From contig JAZSCT010000003.1 of assembly GCA_045530725.1 (NCBI GenBank), forward strand, positions 1-57,086: a stretch of 57,086 bases of DNA, given 5' to 3'. How positions within the stretch are numbered: position 1 is the stretch's first letter; each line of letters starts with the position of its first letter. Shown here one piece after another: positions 41,913-50,170 of this stretch. The translations under genes and the position numbers were made by a program. This DNA is from SIG435 sp045530725. Its GTDB lineage: Bacteria; Bacillota; Clostridia; UMGS1810. A model generated the notes under the pieces. That model was not told the DNA's origin, did not search any database, and saw nothing but the letters and a program-made list of their open reading frames with translations.

Positions 41913-42857
41913 TTACTTTACTTCATCATATGAAGGCATTGCATTGATAGCGCCTCTTCTCTGGATGCAGTATGCGGCAACTTTGTTTGCAAAGTCTGCA
42001 TATTCTTTTGCTTTTTCAAGTGTAATATCTTTCGGTTTGAGACCGTCATTTGTCATTTTGAAAAGAAATCCACCCATAAATGAATCCCCGGCACCTGTAG
42101 TATCCACTACCTTTTCACATAGTGCAGGGAGGGATTTCACATTGCCGTCACCTGTCACAATAAGTGCGCCTTCTTTTCCCAATGTGACTATCACCACGCT
42201 GATACCTTTTGTGAGAAGATGCTTTGCCGCTTCAAAAGGGTCTGAGTAAGGTGTGAGAAGGTTTGTTTCTTCGTCAGAAATCTTGATGATATCCACTTTG
42301 TCAAGTATTTCCTGCATACCCTTTTTTGCTCTTTCTTCGTATCCCCAGAGCATTGCACGGTAGTTTGGATCATATGATACTGTGACGCCTTCATTTCTTG
42401 CAGTATCTATAGCGAAGAGAGTAGCGGATTTTGCAGGTTCATCTGTAAGGGATAGGGATCCCACGTGCAAAACGCTGCTGTTTTTAATAATATCTGTATT
42501 TACTTCATCAGGGCTTAGTTGAGTGTCTGCCCCGGGCTTTCTCGCAAATGAAAAACTTCTCTCCCCGTCTTTAAGTGATACAAAAGCAAGTGTTGTAAAG
42601 AAATTTTCATCAGAGATAAGTCCATCTGTGTTGATAGAATGTTCTATGAGAGTTTCTCTTAAGAAGTCCCCGTGCATATCCTTACCGATTTTTCCTAAGA
42701 ATGCAGCATTTCCGCCAAGAGAGGATACAGCCGCAAGCACATTTGCAGGTGCTCCGCCTGGATTCTGTTCAAATACATCCATTCCGTTTTCTGATTTGCC
42801 TATTGTAGTAAAGTCTATAAGGATTTCTCCCAATGCACATACGTTATATTTTGTCAT
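41913..42857 (-). CDS. PfkB family carbohydrate kinase (fructokinase-like)
   Basis: Ribokinase-fold sugar kinase of 314 aa. It starts NVCALGEILIDFT and has the N-terminal signature NPGGAPANVLAAVSSLGG and the C-terminal signature DTTGAGDSFMGGFLF with the catalytic Asp. The overall pattern is that of fructokinases of the ScrK type, though other PfkB sugars are possible. It lies 21 bases after proC in the same transcriptional unit, an unusual partner for proline synthesis. Confidence 0.88.
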   Translation of the reverse strand: MTKYNVCALGEILIDFTTIGKSENGMDVFEQNPGGAPANVLAAVSSLGGNAAFLGKIGKDMHGDFLRETLIEHSINTDGLISDENFFTTLAFVSLKDGERSFSFARKPGADTQLSPDEVNTDIIKNSSVLHVGSLSLTDEPAKSATLFAIDTARNEGVTVSYDPNYRAMLWGYEERAKKGMQEILDKVDIIKISDEETNLLTPYSDPFEAAKHLLTKGISVVIVTLGKEGALIVTGDGNVKSLPALCEKVVDTTGAGDSFMGGFLFKMTNDGLKPKDITLEKAKEYADFANKVAAYCIQRRGAINAMPSYDEVK

Positions 42858-42878
42858 ATAAATTCACCTTTAAACGGC

Positions 42879-43682
42879 TTATTTTTTCCCAAGTTCCAGA
42901 GTTCTTTTGTAGGATGCTTCTACCGCCTCGATTACACCTGCTCTGAAACCGTTATTTTCAAGTTTCTTCACTCCTTCAATGGTACTTCCTCCCGGAGAAC
43001 AAACATTGTCTTTCAATACTCCCGGGTGTTTGCCTGATTTCTCAAGGAGTTCTGCCGCGCCATTAAGAGTGCGTGCCGCATAGAGGAGTGCTTTGTCTCT
43101 TGGTAGTCCCGACAGTACTCCGCCGTCTGCAAGTGCCTCCATAAACATATAGCAGAATGCAGGACCGCACCCTGAAACTGCACTTGCGGCGTCTATGAGT
43201 TTTTCGTCGATTTTATCTATCAGACCGGCATTTTTCATAGAGTTGTTAAAGAGATTTTCCTGAGCAGGTGTTACAGATTCATTTGTTGAATAAAGGATTA
43301 CACCTTTGTTTACTTCTACAGGAGTGTTTGGCATAATTCTTATGATTGGGTGTTTTTTTCCAATCATATCTTCAATGGCTTCTATGCTTACACCTGCAGC
43401 CATTGAGACAATCAAAAGTTCTTTGTTTCTGTTATTCAATGAAGGTGCGATTTCTTCAATCATACTTTTAAGCATCTGTGGTTTCACTCCGAAGAATATC
43501 ACATCTGCTTTTTCGGCTATTGCCACATTGTCTGAAACACTACCGCCTGTAATTGTGGCAAGTTCCTGAGCCTTCTGGATAAATTTGTCTGCAAAAAGCA
43601 TATCCTTTATCCCTGTGGAATTAATTGCCTTGATTATAGCACCTGCCATATTGCCTGTGCCGATAAAACCAAATGTTGCCAT
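42879..43682 (-). CDS. proC: Pyrroline-5-carboxylate reductase
   Basis: Last step of proline synthesis, NAD(P)H reduction of pyrroline-5-carboxylate. It is 267 aa, the normal length. The dinucleotide site FGFIGTGNMAGAIIKAI opens the protein and the ProC signature is seen in the stretch GSTIEGVKKLENNGFRAGVI preceded by VCSPGG. The start at 43682 is chosen since the conserved first strand begins there and AAGGGAT lies upstream; a longer frame reads back into proA. It follows proA after 16 bases. Confidence 0.95.
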   Translation of the reverse strand: MATFGFIGTGNMAGAIIKAINSTGIKDMLFADKFIQKAQELATITGGSVSDNVAIAEKADVIFFGVKPQMLKSMIEEIAPSLNNRNKELLIVSMAAGVSIEAIEDMIGKKHPIIRIMPNTPVEVNKGVILYSTNESVTPAQENLFNNSMKNAGLIDKIDEKLIDAASAVSGCGPAFCYMFMEALADGGVLSGLPRDKALLYAARTLNGAAELLEKSGKHPGVLKDNVCSPGGSTIEGVKKLENNGFRAGVIEAVEASYKRTLELGKK

Positions 43683-43698
43683 TATATATCCCTTCTTT

Positions 43699-44958
43699 CT
43701 ATCGTATGTTTCCGTTGCCTTTGATAATGTATTTATAAGTGGTAAGTTCCTTAAGTCCCATAGGACCTCTTGCGTGAAGTTTCTGAGTGGAAATGCCCAT
43801 CTCACAACCAAGTCCGAACTCTCCTCCGTCTGTAAATCGTGTAGATGCATTTACATATACACTTGAGGAATCTACAAGACGGGTGAACTTCCTTGAGGAT
43901 ACAGAGTCCTGAGTAATGATTGCTTCTGAATGAGATGTGGAGTGAGCATTTATGTGTTCTATTGCAGAGTCAACACCATCTACAATCTTTACTGCAAGGA
44001 TATAATCCAGAAACTCTGTATCGAAGTCATCTTCATTTGCGTATCTTCCGCCGATTATCTTAACTGCCTTTTCGCAGAGCCTCAGTTCCACAGGATTAAG
44101 ACCATTTGCTATTCTTTTATCTACAAGGGCATTTTTTACCATCGGAAGAAGTTTTGCTGCAATTTCTTCGTCTATCAGAAGCACCTCAGCCGCATTGCAT
44201 ACAGATGGACGTGAAGTCTTTGCATTTTCTATGATTCTGACCGCAGTTTCAAGGTCTGCGGACTTTTCTATGTATATATGACATATACCAGTTCCTGTAT
44301 GGATACAGGGTACGGTGGCGTTTTTCACACATGCATTTATTAGTCCTGCGCCGCCTCTTGGGATAAGTATGTCTATAAAGTCGTTTGCCACCATCATTTC
44401 ATTGGCACTTTCTCTTGATGTGTCCTGGATAAGATTTATCACATCTTCGCATATATTGGCTTCTCTTAAGCCTTCCTTCATGGCATTTACAATCTCATTT
44501 GACGACTCAAACGCCTCTTTTCCCCCTCTCAATACACAGGCATTGCCGCTCATCACACAGAGCGCCGCTGCATCGGAGGTCACATTTGGTCTGGATTCAT
44601 AAATTATGCCTACTACACCCATTGGTACACTTACTTTTCTTATGAGAAGTCCGTCATCACGAAGGTTTTCATCAAGGACTTTGCCTACGGGGTCAGGAAG
44701 TTTGGATACATTTATGATTCCTTCTGCCATAGCACGGATTCTTTCTTTTGTAAGCATAAGTCTGTCTATCATCACATCGGAAATGACACCTTTTGCTTTT
44801 TCTATATCGATGACATTTTTCTCAAGTATCTTATCTGTGTTTCTAATGAGTGCATCTGCCATAGAGCAAAGTGCATCCCTCTTTTGCTCTGTTGTAAGAG
44901 TAATCATATTTACGGATGCCTTTTTTGCTTTCGCAAGTATTTCCTTAGTTGTAATCAC
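43699..44958 (-). CDS. proA: Glutamate-5-semialdehyde dehydrogenase (gamma-glutamyl phosphate reductase)
   Basis: Second step of proline synthesis; reduces glutamyl-5-phosphate with NADPH. The protein is 419 aa. Landmarks are PMGVVGIIYESRPNVTSDAA, the catalytic Cys in TSRPSVCNAAEVLL, and the late STRFTDGGEFGLGCEMGIST. The GTG at 44958 is favoured: AAGGTG lies six bases before it, while the GTG at 44967 is part of that ribosome site. It lies between proB and proC, each gap being about 16 bases. Confidence 0.95.
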   Translation of the reverse strand: MITTKEILAKAKKASVNMITLTTEQKRDALCSMADALIRNTDKILEKNVIDIEKAKGVISDVMIDRLMLTKERIRAMAEGIINVSKLPDPVGKVLDENLRDDGLLIRKVSVPMGVVGIIYESRPNVTSDAAALCVMSGNACVLRGGKEAFESSNEIVNAMKEGLREANICEDVINLIQDTSRESANEMMVANDFIDILIPRGGAGLINACVKNATVPCIHTGTGICHIYIEKSADLETAVRIIENAKTSRPSVCNAAEVLLIDEEIAAKLLPMVKNALVDKRIANGLNPVELRLCEKAVKIIGGRYANEDDFDTEFLDYILAVKIVDGVDSAIEHINAHSTSHSEAIITQDSVSSRKFTRLVDSSSVYVNASTRFTDGGEFGLGCEMGISTQKLHARGPMGLKELTTYKYIIKGNGNIR

Positions 44959-44974
44959 ATTTATCACCTTCAGT

Positions 44975-45739
44975 TTATTTCTTTACAAATTTTGTTCCGA
45001 TTGCCTCTCCATCCAGGATGTTGTATAGGATATCAGGATTATCTCCTGAACATATTATCATATCGCATCCGCTTTTTGTGGCAATCTCTGCGGCTTTGAT
45101 CTTGGTTATCATACCCCCTGAGCCAAGACGTGATCCGGGTGTGCCTGCAATAGAGCGTATGTAATCATCGATTTCTTTGACAACAGGGATAAGGGTTGCA
45201 TCTTTATCCTTTCTAGGGTCTGATGTATAAAGCCCCGATATGTCCGAAAGGATAACAAGAAGTTCTGCACCGATACTTTCTGCCACAATGGCGGCAAGAG
45301 TGTCATTGTCGCCGATTTCAAGTTCTTCTGTAGAAACAGTATCATTTTCGTTGATAACAGGGAGCACATCAAGTTCCAGAAGCCTGAAGATTGTATTTTT
45401 AAAATTTGTATGGCTTTTTTCATTAGTCACGTCATAGTTTGTGAGAAGAATCTGCGAAACTGTATGATTGTACTCGGAAAAAAGTTTGTCATATGTGTAC
45501 ATAAGTTCACATTGACCTACAGATGCTGCCGCCTGACGTGTGGCAATGTCTGTGGGCTTTTCTTTTAAGTTCAGTTTGCCTGCACCCATACCGATAGCAC
45601 CTGATGACACAAGTATTACTTCGTGTCCTGAATTTTTTATATCACTAAGTACTTTGCACAGTTCTTCCACACGGTGTATGTTTAGTCTTCCCGTGGAATG
45701 TGCAAGTGTACTTGTGCCTACTTTTACTACTATTCTCAT
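44975..45739 (-). CDS. proB: Glutamate 5-kinase (short form without PUA domain)
   Basis: First and regulated step of proline synthesis. The protein is 254 aa, which covers the amino-acid-kinase domain only; the C-terminal PUA domain of E. coli ProB is absent. The kinase start MRIVVKVGTSTLAHSTGRL, the stretch VILVSSGAIGMGAGKL, FGNDTLAAIV-like EIGDNDTLAAIVAESIGAEL, and GSRLGSGGMITKIKAAEIA are all in place. The start at 45739 has GGGAGG upstream; the longer frame has no ribosome site. It is first gene of a six-gene minus-strand operon. Confidence 0.95.
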   Translation of the reverse strand: MRIVVKVGTSTLAHSTGRLNIHRVEELCKVLSDIKNSGHEVILVSSGAIGMGAGKLNLKEKPTDIATRQAAASVGQCELMYTYDKLFSEYNHTVSQILLTNYDVTNEKSHTNFKNTIFRLLELDVLPVINENDTVSTEELEIGDNDTLAAIVAESIGAELLVILSDISGLYTSDPRKDKDATLIPVVKEIDDYIRSIAGTPGSRLGSGGMITKIKAAEIATKSGCDMIICSGDNPDILYNILDGEAIGTKFVKK

Positions 45740-45803
45740 ATACAAAACCTCCCGTATAATTAAGGAAAATGTTATAATCAAAAAAATTAAACCTTTTCCT
45801 ATT

Positions 45804-45832
45804 AATATACACCAAAAAGCCCCTATAGTCAA
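45804..45832 (-). promoter_or_regulatory. Promoter of the proBAC-pfkB-birA-esterase operon
   Basis: On the minus strand TTGACT (45827-45832) and TATATT (45804-45809) are 17 bases apart. It lies back to back with the FliB-family promoter. Confidence 0.65.
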
Positions 45833-45840
45833 ATATTTAA

Positions 45841-45869
45841 TTGCAAATGAGACCGTTATCTGATAAAAT
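45841..45869 (+). promoter_or_regulatory. Promoter of the FliB-family gene
   Basis: TTGCAA and TAAAAT with a 17-base spacer; its -35 is only eight bases from the -35 of the divergent proB promoter. Confidence 0.55.
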
Positions 45870-45893
45870 ACTTTCTTGAAAGGGGTGATTGTA

Positions 45894-46790
45894 TTGAAAA
45901 TATATGTTCCCGATTATTACAAAGACTTTGAATGCATAAAGGATAATTGCAGACATTCCTGCTGTATCGGCTGGGAAATAGACATAGATAGTGATACACT
46001 TTCTTACTATGAAAGTGTCGAAGGAAAATTCGGAGAGAGACTTAAATGCAATATTTCATATGAAGATACACCTCATTTCATATTGGGCGAAGATGAGAGG
46101 TGCCCGTTTCTTAATTCATCCAATCTCTGCGATATTTACATCCATTGTGGCAGAGAGCACCTTTGTGACATATGCTCCAATCACCCGAGATTTGTAAACG
46201 TGTTTTCTCACAGAGAGGAATGGGGGCTTGGGCTGTGTTGCGAAGCGGCGGCACATATTATACTCAATAAGAAATCTGTCACAAAAATGATATGTGATGA
46301 TACTGACTGCCAAATAGAAGAGGTTATTTCAATAAGAGAAAATATCCTTTCAATTGTACAGGACAGAAAAGTGAATATAAACCGCAGATTTGAAAATTTG
46401 ATGAAGCAATACAATGTGGATTTTCCTGAATATGACTTTGAACAATGGAAAGAAGTATTTTTGAGTCTGGAAATACTTGATAGTGAATGGATAAAGGTTA
46501 TTAAATGCAGTAATGCTCCTGATTATAGCCTTACAGAAACCCAAGAGTATCAGTTAAGCCTTGAGCAACTGGCAGTATATTTCCTTTTGAGATATATAAA
46601 CAAAGAGAATGAAGAAAATATCAAAGGCATCATATCCTTTTGTCTTCTTGGAGTGTATATGATATGGGAGATATTTTGCCGGTCTGAAGATAAGAGCAAA
46701 GAAAAACTTGAGGATATATGCAGAATGTATTCAGCCGAGATAGAATACTCTCTTGATAATATAAACGAACTCTTATTTGAGTTAGCATAA
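45894..46790 (+). CDS. FliB family protein (flagellin lysine N-methylase-like)
   Basis: Cys-rich protein of 298 aa. Four N-terminal cysteines (14, 19, 23, 24, in CIKDNCRHSCC) and further ones at 70, 79, 85, 91, 94, 115 and 116 (CPFL, LCDIC, CC) match the FliB/YkgJ-type pattern thought to hold an Fe-S or zinc site. FliB methylates lysines of flagellin in Salmonella; clostridial homologues often lack nearby flagellar genes and their targets are unknown. TTG at 45894 is preferred since AAGGGGTG lies 8 bases upstream; an in-frame TTG at 45876 precedes that ribosome site. It stands alone, divergent from the proline operon. Confidence 0.82.
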   Translation: MKIYVPDYYKDFECIKDNCRHSCCIGWEIDIDSDTLSYYESVEGKFGERLKCNISYEDTPHFILGEDERCPFLNSSNLCDIYIHCGREHLCDICSNHPRFVNVFSHREEWGLGLCCEAAAHIILNKKSVTKMICDDTDCQIEEVISIRENILSIVQDRKVNINRRFENLMKQYNVDFPEYDFEQWKEVFLSLEILDSEWIKVIKCSNAPDYSLTETQEYQLSLEQLAVYFLLRYINKENEENIKGIISFCLLGVYMIWEIFCRSEDKSKEKLEDICRMYSAEIEYSLDNINELLFELA

Positions 46791-46799
46791 ACAAAATAT

Positions 46800-46828
46800 G
46801 GGGTTGAAAATGCAAAGATTTCAACCCC
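46800..46828 (+). terminator. Terminator-like hairpin after the FliB-family gene
   Basis: Perfect 10-bp stem GGGGTTGAAA / TTTCAACCCC with a nine-base loop. No T-run follows. Confidence 0.5.
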
Positions 46829-46941
46829 AACAAATATATGATAACATATAATATATCAATTTGTAAATAAAAAGTTTTTATTTTTTGTATATTTCTCTGT
46901 TTTATACAAAAATCTTTTTATATTTTTTGGCAAAATGCCAA

Positions 46942-46970
46942 TTGTAAATGGTACTTTTCTATGTTATATT
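46942..46970 (+). promoter_or_regulatory. Promoter of an interval without an ORF
   Basis: TTGTAA, a 17-base spacer and TATATT. It is followed by a GAAAGGAAGG stretch but then by an ATG with only two further codons. Confidence 0.5.
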
Positions 46971-46976
46971 AAAGAT

Positions 46977-47409
46977 ACAGAAAGGAAGGTACAGTCCAAT
47001 GAGAAATTAAAAAAGATACTTTAAAATGAAATAAGTCTTAAGGGATCATAGGTGGATAGTAAACAGAGGGAGCCGTTAAGAGAATATAAGAGAAACGGCA
47101 AAAACACGACGGTGTTACGTATAATATAGATTTTTGAGAGAGGATTGAAGATATATATAAATTCCCTGAAGATGAAAATTCATAATTAAAGTTCACCACA
47201 TTCACCTTTTGAAAAATCTGCACAAAATCAGGCAGTTCTCGCTGGAGAAGCAAGATATGATAAAGAGAAAGCGTTTTGGATGAAGAAAGATTTCAAAAGG
47301 GAGACAAGGAAAGAGAGGATAACCAAATGATGTTAGATATCAAGAGTGAACAGAAGTGACCCTTGATTACAGTGTAAAGAAATTGTAATCAAGGGTCACT
47401 TCTCTTTTT
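46977..47409 (+). ncRNA. Candidate non-coding RNA or decayed gene
   Basis: From the promoter at 46942-46970 to a strong terminator at 47353-47409 there are about 430 bases without a plausible gene on either strand. The longest + frames are short and have stops. One of them, about 40 codons near 47205-47330, is Lys/Glu-rich and coding-like, so a decayed gene is possible. The stretch is purine-rich on the + strand and includes GCCGTT/AACGGC (about 47072-47099), which can pair. It does not show the conserved cores of RNase P RNA, tmRNA or 6S RNA that I would expect. Confidence 0.35.
47353..47409 (+). terminator. Strong terminator on the + strand
   Basis: Perfect 19-bp stem (GAAGTGACCCTTGATTACA against TGTAATCAAGGGTCACTTC) with a 12-base loop, followed by TCTTTTTG. 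The T-run is on the + side, so it serves the ORF-less interval before it, not the minus-strand MFS gene. Confidence 0.85.
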
Positions 47410-47412
47410 GTG

Positions 47413-48645
47413 TTATTTAATTGTTGTTTTGGTTTTTCCAAGAATTCCATAGACCATGATACCTGTAAGAGGAAACATCATCGCACAAAGCATGCCCAGT
47501 TTCATCCCCGCCTGTTCCACCGTGAGATTAAGGTCTATAGCGATATCTGCAATATATGAATTTCTGATAGCCATATCTGTGACGGCACCTACCAACTGAG
47601 GGCCTACCGATGCACCGAGATCACCTGCTGACGCCATCATTGCAAATATAAACACACCGCCCTGAGGAAATCTTTGAGATGCGATTACAAGGTTTCCCGG
47701 CCAGAGCATAGATGTGGCAATGCCTGTAAGTGCACATGCAAGAAGTCCCAATACAGGGTAAGGGGAGAGGGCACATACCAGGTAACACAATGAAGCGGTG
47801 CAGATGCATAAGAAGACGACCTTTTCTATATTTTTGCCGTGCTTTGCATATAGTGTTCTTCCAAGGCCGAGCATCAGGGCAAATCCCGCAACACCTATTA
47901 TATCGCCAATAGTTTTCGGAATATTCAGAGCCTGTTCAAGGTAGCCTGAACTCCATTGAGCCATAGTGCACTCGGCACTCCCGCCAATAAACATAGCGAC
48001 TATACTTAGCCAGAGGGCTTTGTTTTTTAATAGATTTACTGCTCCCAAAATTTTTTCGGGAGTTTGCATTTTTGGTATATGACATTTTGAAAAAAGAACA
48101 GCACTTATAAGCGGAATAATTGTAAACAAAAGTGCAAGATAATGCCAGTTGTTGTTTTTGAATATAAGCAAAAACAATGTGCTTGATATAATTACAAATA
48201 CCACTCCCCAGGCATAAACAGAGTGGAGTTTGCTCATTTCCCTGTCGGGATCATCTGACGGAATAGCCGCTATAACAGGGCTTATGAGCACTTCCGCAAG
48301 ACCGCTTGCAGAAGAAAATATTATGGTGCCGATTACTAGTCCTGTATATGCCATTTCAGGAAAAATCATCGGAAAAACTGCATATATTATAAAGCCTGAT
48401 ATGGATATCAGAGGAATAGATCTGACACATTTTTCTATATTGAATTTGTGAGAAAAGAAGGAAAAAGCCAGATCTACAATAAGTTGAGTTGCAAAGTTTA
48501 TAAGTACCAACATTCCGAGAAGTGTGTATGATATCCCATACAACGCGCGGAATGTAAGAAACAGAACAGGTGACAGATTTCCTACTGCCGCCATTGTCAC
48601 ATTTGCGATGTAACAGGCGTATTTGAGTCTTGTTGTGTTTTGCAT
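47413..48645 (-). CDS. MFS family transporter
   Basis: Membrane protein of 410 aa with twelve hydrophobic segments. The pattern (SPVLFLTFRALYGISYTLLG near the start, and FGLGRTLYAKHGKN-like LMLGLGRTLYAKHGKNIEK after TM8) resembles fucose/sugar-type MFS carriers of clostridia. Substrate is unknown. The start at 48645 has GGGGGAAG upstream; a 15-codon longer frame has no ribosome site and would place it over the promoter region. Confidence 0.83.
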   Translation of the reverse strand: MQNTTRLKYACYIANVTMAAVGNLSPVLFLTFRALYGISYTLLGMLVLINFATQLIVDLAFSFFSHKFNIEKCVRSIPLISISGFIIYAVFPMIFPEMAYTGLVIGTIIFSSASGLAEVLISPVIAAIPSDDPDREMSKLHSVYAWGVVFVIISSTLFLLIFKNNNWHYLALLFTIIPLISAVLFSKCHIPKMQTPEKILGAVNLLKNKALWLSIVAMFIGGSAECTMAQWSSGYLEQALNIPKTIGDIIGVAGFALMLGLGRTLYAKHGKNIEKVVFLCICTASLCYLVCALSPYPVLGLLACALTGIATSMLWPGNLVIASQRFPQGGVFIFAMMASAGDLGASVGPQLVGAVTDMAIRNSYIADIAIDLNLTVEQAGMKLGMLCAMMFPLTGIMVYGILGKTKTTIK

Positions 48646-48680
48646 ATGTACTTCCCCCAGGTTAAATTGTTTCAAATGAG

Positions 48681-48709
48681 AGTATAGCACTTAATGGGAT
48701 AATACGCAA
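48681..48709 (-). promoter_or_regulatory. Promoter of the MFS gene
   Basis: On the minus strand TTGCGT and TATACT are 17 bases apart, about 36 bases before the start codon. Confidence 0.5.
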
Positions 48710-48795
48710 GAAAAATGTGATATAATGTGAGAGCATGTATAAACAAAAAGGTTATCTCTTTAAGACAATAGTATGTATAAATGTTCATTCTGTAA

Positions 48796-48891
48796 GGGCG
48801 AATGCCCTCATCCGTCCGTAAGCAAATGGTTTTTTGGGTCGATGAGGGCATCGACCCCTACATTGCAGGCGAATGTTTGTTCGTAGTAAAA
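48796..48891. repeat. Dispersed palindromic repeat with GAGGGCAT/ATGCCCTC arms
   Basis: GGGCGAATGCCCTCATCC and GGGTCGATGAGGGCATCGACCCC form nested inverted repeats of the small GC-rich kind scattered through clostridial genomes. A related palindrome with the same trailing CCCTACA is at 2670-2697. The end GGCGAATGTTTGTTCGTAGT (48868 on) recurs inverted in element B at 37398-37420. The rest of 48710-49004 holds no gene. Confidence 0.6.
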
Positions 48892-48907
48892 GTGCATATA
48901 AACAAAG

Positions 48908-48938
48908 AAAAACATCTCTTGAAATAAGAGATGTTTTT
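48908..48938. terminator. Terminator of the secreted stalk-domain gene
   Basis: Perfect 13-bp stem AAAAACATCTCTT / AAGAGATGTTTTT with a 5-base loop; T-runs are present on both strands, so it can work in either direction. Confidence 0.75.
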
Positions 48939-49004
48939 CAACATAATAAAATACAAATTTATCTCCGCACTTTTACGGTACAGGAGATTTTTACATTTCC
49001 CACA

Positions 49005-49973
49005 CTATTTGTCTATGGTAGTTGGCAATGTTGCAAATGATACTGAAGTTCCGTAGTTCAAAAGTTTAACATCCTTTATTGAAATACTCTGTACAAGAGA
49101 AGCAAGTCTTATACCGCCATTTACCATACCTGCTTTTGCAACAAATGGAAGATAGCAAGGTGTCCATTCTTTGCCGAAAGATGTAGTTGCAAAAAGTGAT
49201 TTAAGATATCCCAGATCAGACCCTGCCTGAATATAAGGTTTCACTTTTCCAGCCCCGTTTTCGCCGCCATCATTCAGTTTCGCAGAAAAAGAGAGAAGAC
49301 ATACATCGCCCTCGTTCATAATTCCTGAGAAATTTACAGGGAAGGAAAGGCTTACTGTATTGTCGCTTGCAGGTGTTCCTGTTATAGCAACTTCAAGTAC
49401 ACCGTCTTTGAATTCCAGAGTGGAAACCTTGCCTGTGCTGAGTTTTGATTTCAGGAAATCATCATTTGACACAATTACTTTCCCTGAGTCGAGGACTTCT
49501 GTTTCGGGGGCTGCAGGTTTGTAGTCGTTTTCTATCACGTCACCCTCAGGACTTGTGATTGTAACTGTTCTTGTATCGCCGTCCCATTGCACATCTGCAC
49601 CCAACGCTTCGGAAACAAATCTTACAGGGACCATTGTTCTTGAATTCATAATAGATGGAGCCACATCGAGAGTTGTAGCATTGTTATTGATAGATGCAAA
49701 AGTGTTGTCTATCTGAAGAACTATTGACTTTGTAGCCTTTACACCGATAATTGTTTTGGTTGAGTCATCCCATGATACAACCGCACCCAATGCTTCGAAA
49801 ATACCTCTCAAAGGAACGAGAGTTCTGCCGTTTACAATAACAGGCATCTGGTCATACTGCTGGACTTTGCCGTTGATGATAATATTTATGTTATCATCTG
49901 CCATTGTGCTTACAGGACATGTAAGTCCAAATACCATGACCATTACAACCAGTAAAGAAACAATCTTTTTCAT
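49005..49973 (-). CDS. Secreted protein with copper-amine-oxidase-N (stalk) domains
   Basis: Exported protein of 322 aa with a signal peptide (MKKIVSLLVVMVMVFGLTCP, cleavage near STMA). Residues 28-145 hold two stalk repeats with NGRTLVPLRGIFEALGA and NSRTMVPVRFVSEALGA. The C-terminal half (about 165-320) is beta-rich and resembles a carbohydrate-binding module, with no catalytic motif seen. The same stalk type is found at the C-terminus of the GH26-like protein at 145-1800, here placed at the N-terminus. The ATG follows AGGAGGG. A surface glycan-binding role is inferred. Confidence 0.8.
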   Translation of the reverse strand: MKKIVSLLVVMVMVFGLTCPVSTMADDNINIIINGKVQQYDQMPVIVNGRTLVPLRGIFEALGAVVSWDDSTKTIIGVKATKSIVLQIDNTFASINNNATTLDVAPSIMNSRTMVPVRFVSEALGADVQWDGDTRTVTITSPEGDVIENDYKPAAPETEVLDSGKVIVSNDDFLKSKLSTGKVSTLEFKDGVLEVAITGTPASDNTVSLSFPVNFSGIMNEGDVCLLSFSAKLNDGGENGAGKVKPYIQAGSDLGYLKSLFATTSFGKEWTPCYLPFVAKAGMVNGGIRLASLVQSISIKDVKLLNYGTSVSFATLPTTIDK

Positions 49974-50009
49974 AATACCCTCCTGATAGATACATTAGTA
50001 TATAAATGT

Positions 50010-50038
50010 AGTATAACAAAAATCAAATGGAATGTAAA
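50010..50038 (-). promoter_or_regulatory. Promoter of the secreted stalk-domain gene
   Basis: On the minus strand TTTACA and TATACT are 17 bases apart. Confidence 0.5.
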
Positions 50039-50113
50039 TACTTTTTTGATTATCTGATACCGGAATCCACAATCATATCACAAAAGTTATATTTCCGTGC
50101 ATCAACAAAACGA

Positions 50114-50141
50114 TTGACAAAAGCGGTCAATCTGTTATAAT
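50114..50141 (+). promoter_or_regulatory. Promoter of the ABC substrate-binding lipoprotein gene
   Basis: TTGACA and TATAAT with a 16-base spacer, 30 bases before the ATG. Confidence 0.7.
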
Positions 50142-50170
50142 ATATATGATGTAGAAAGGATGATATTGTT

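Noticed and set aside
47038..47253. 71-aa minus-strand frame in the ORF-less interval
   Set aside because: No ribosome site, no family pattern, and the strong signals of the interval point to the + strand.
46977..47409. RNase P RNA, tmRNA or 6S RNA as identity of the ORF-less interval
   Set aside because: Expected conserved pieces (for example the GAGGAAAGTCC core of RNase P RNA or a CCA-ended tRNA-like domain) are not found.
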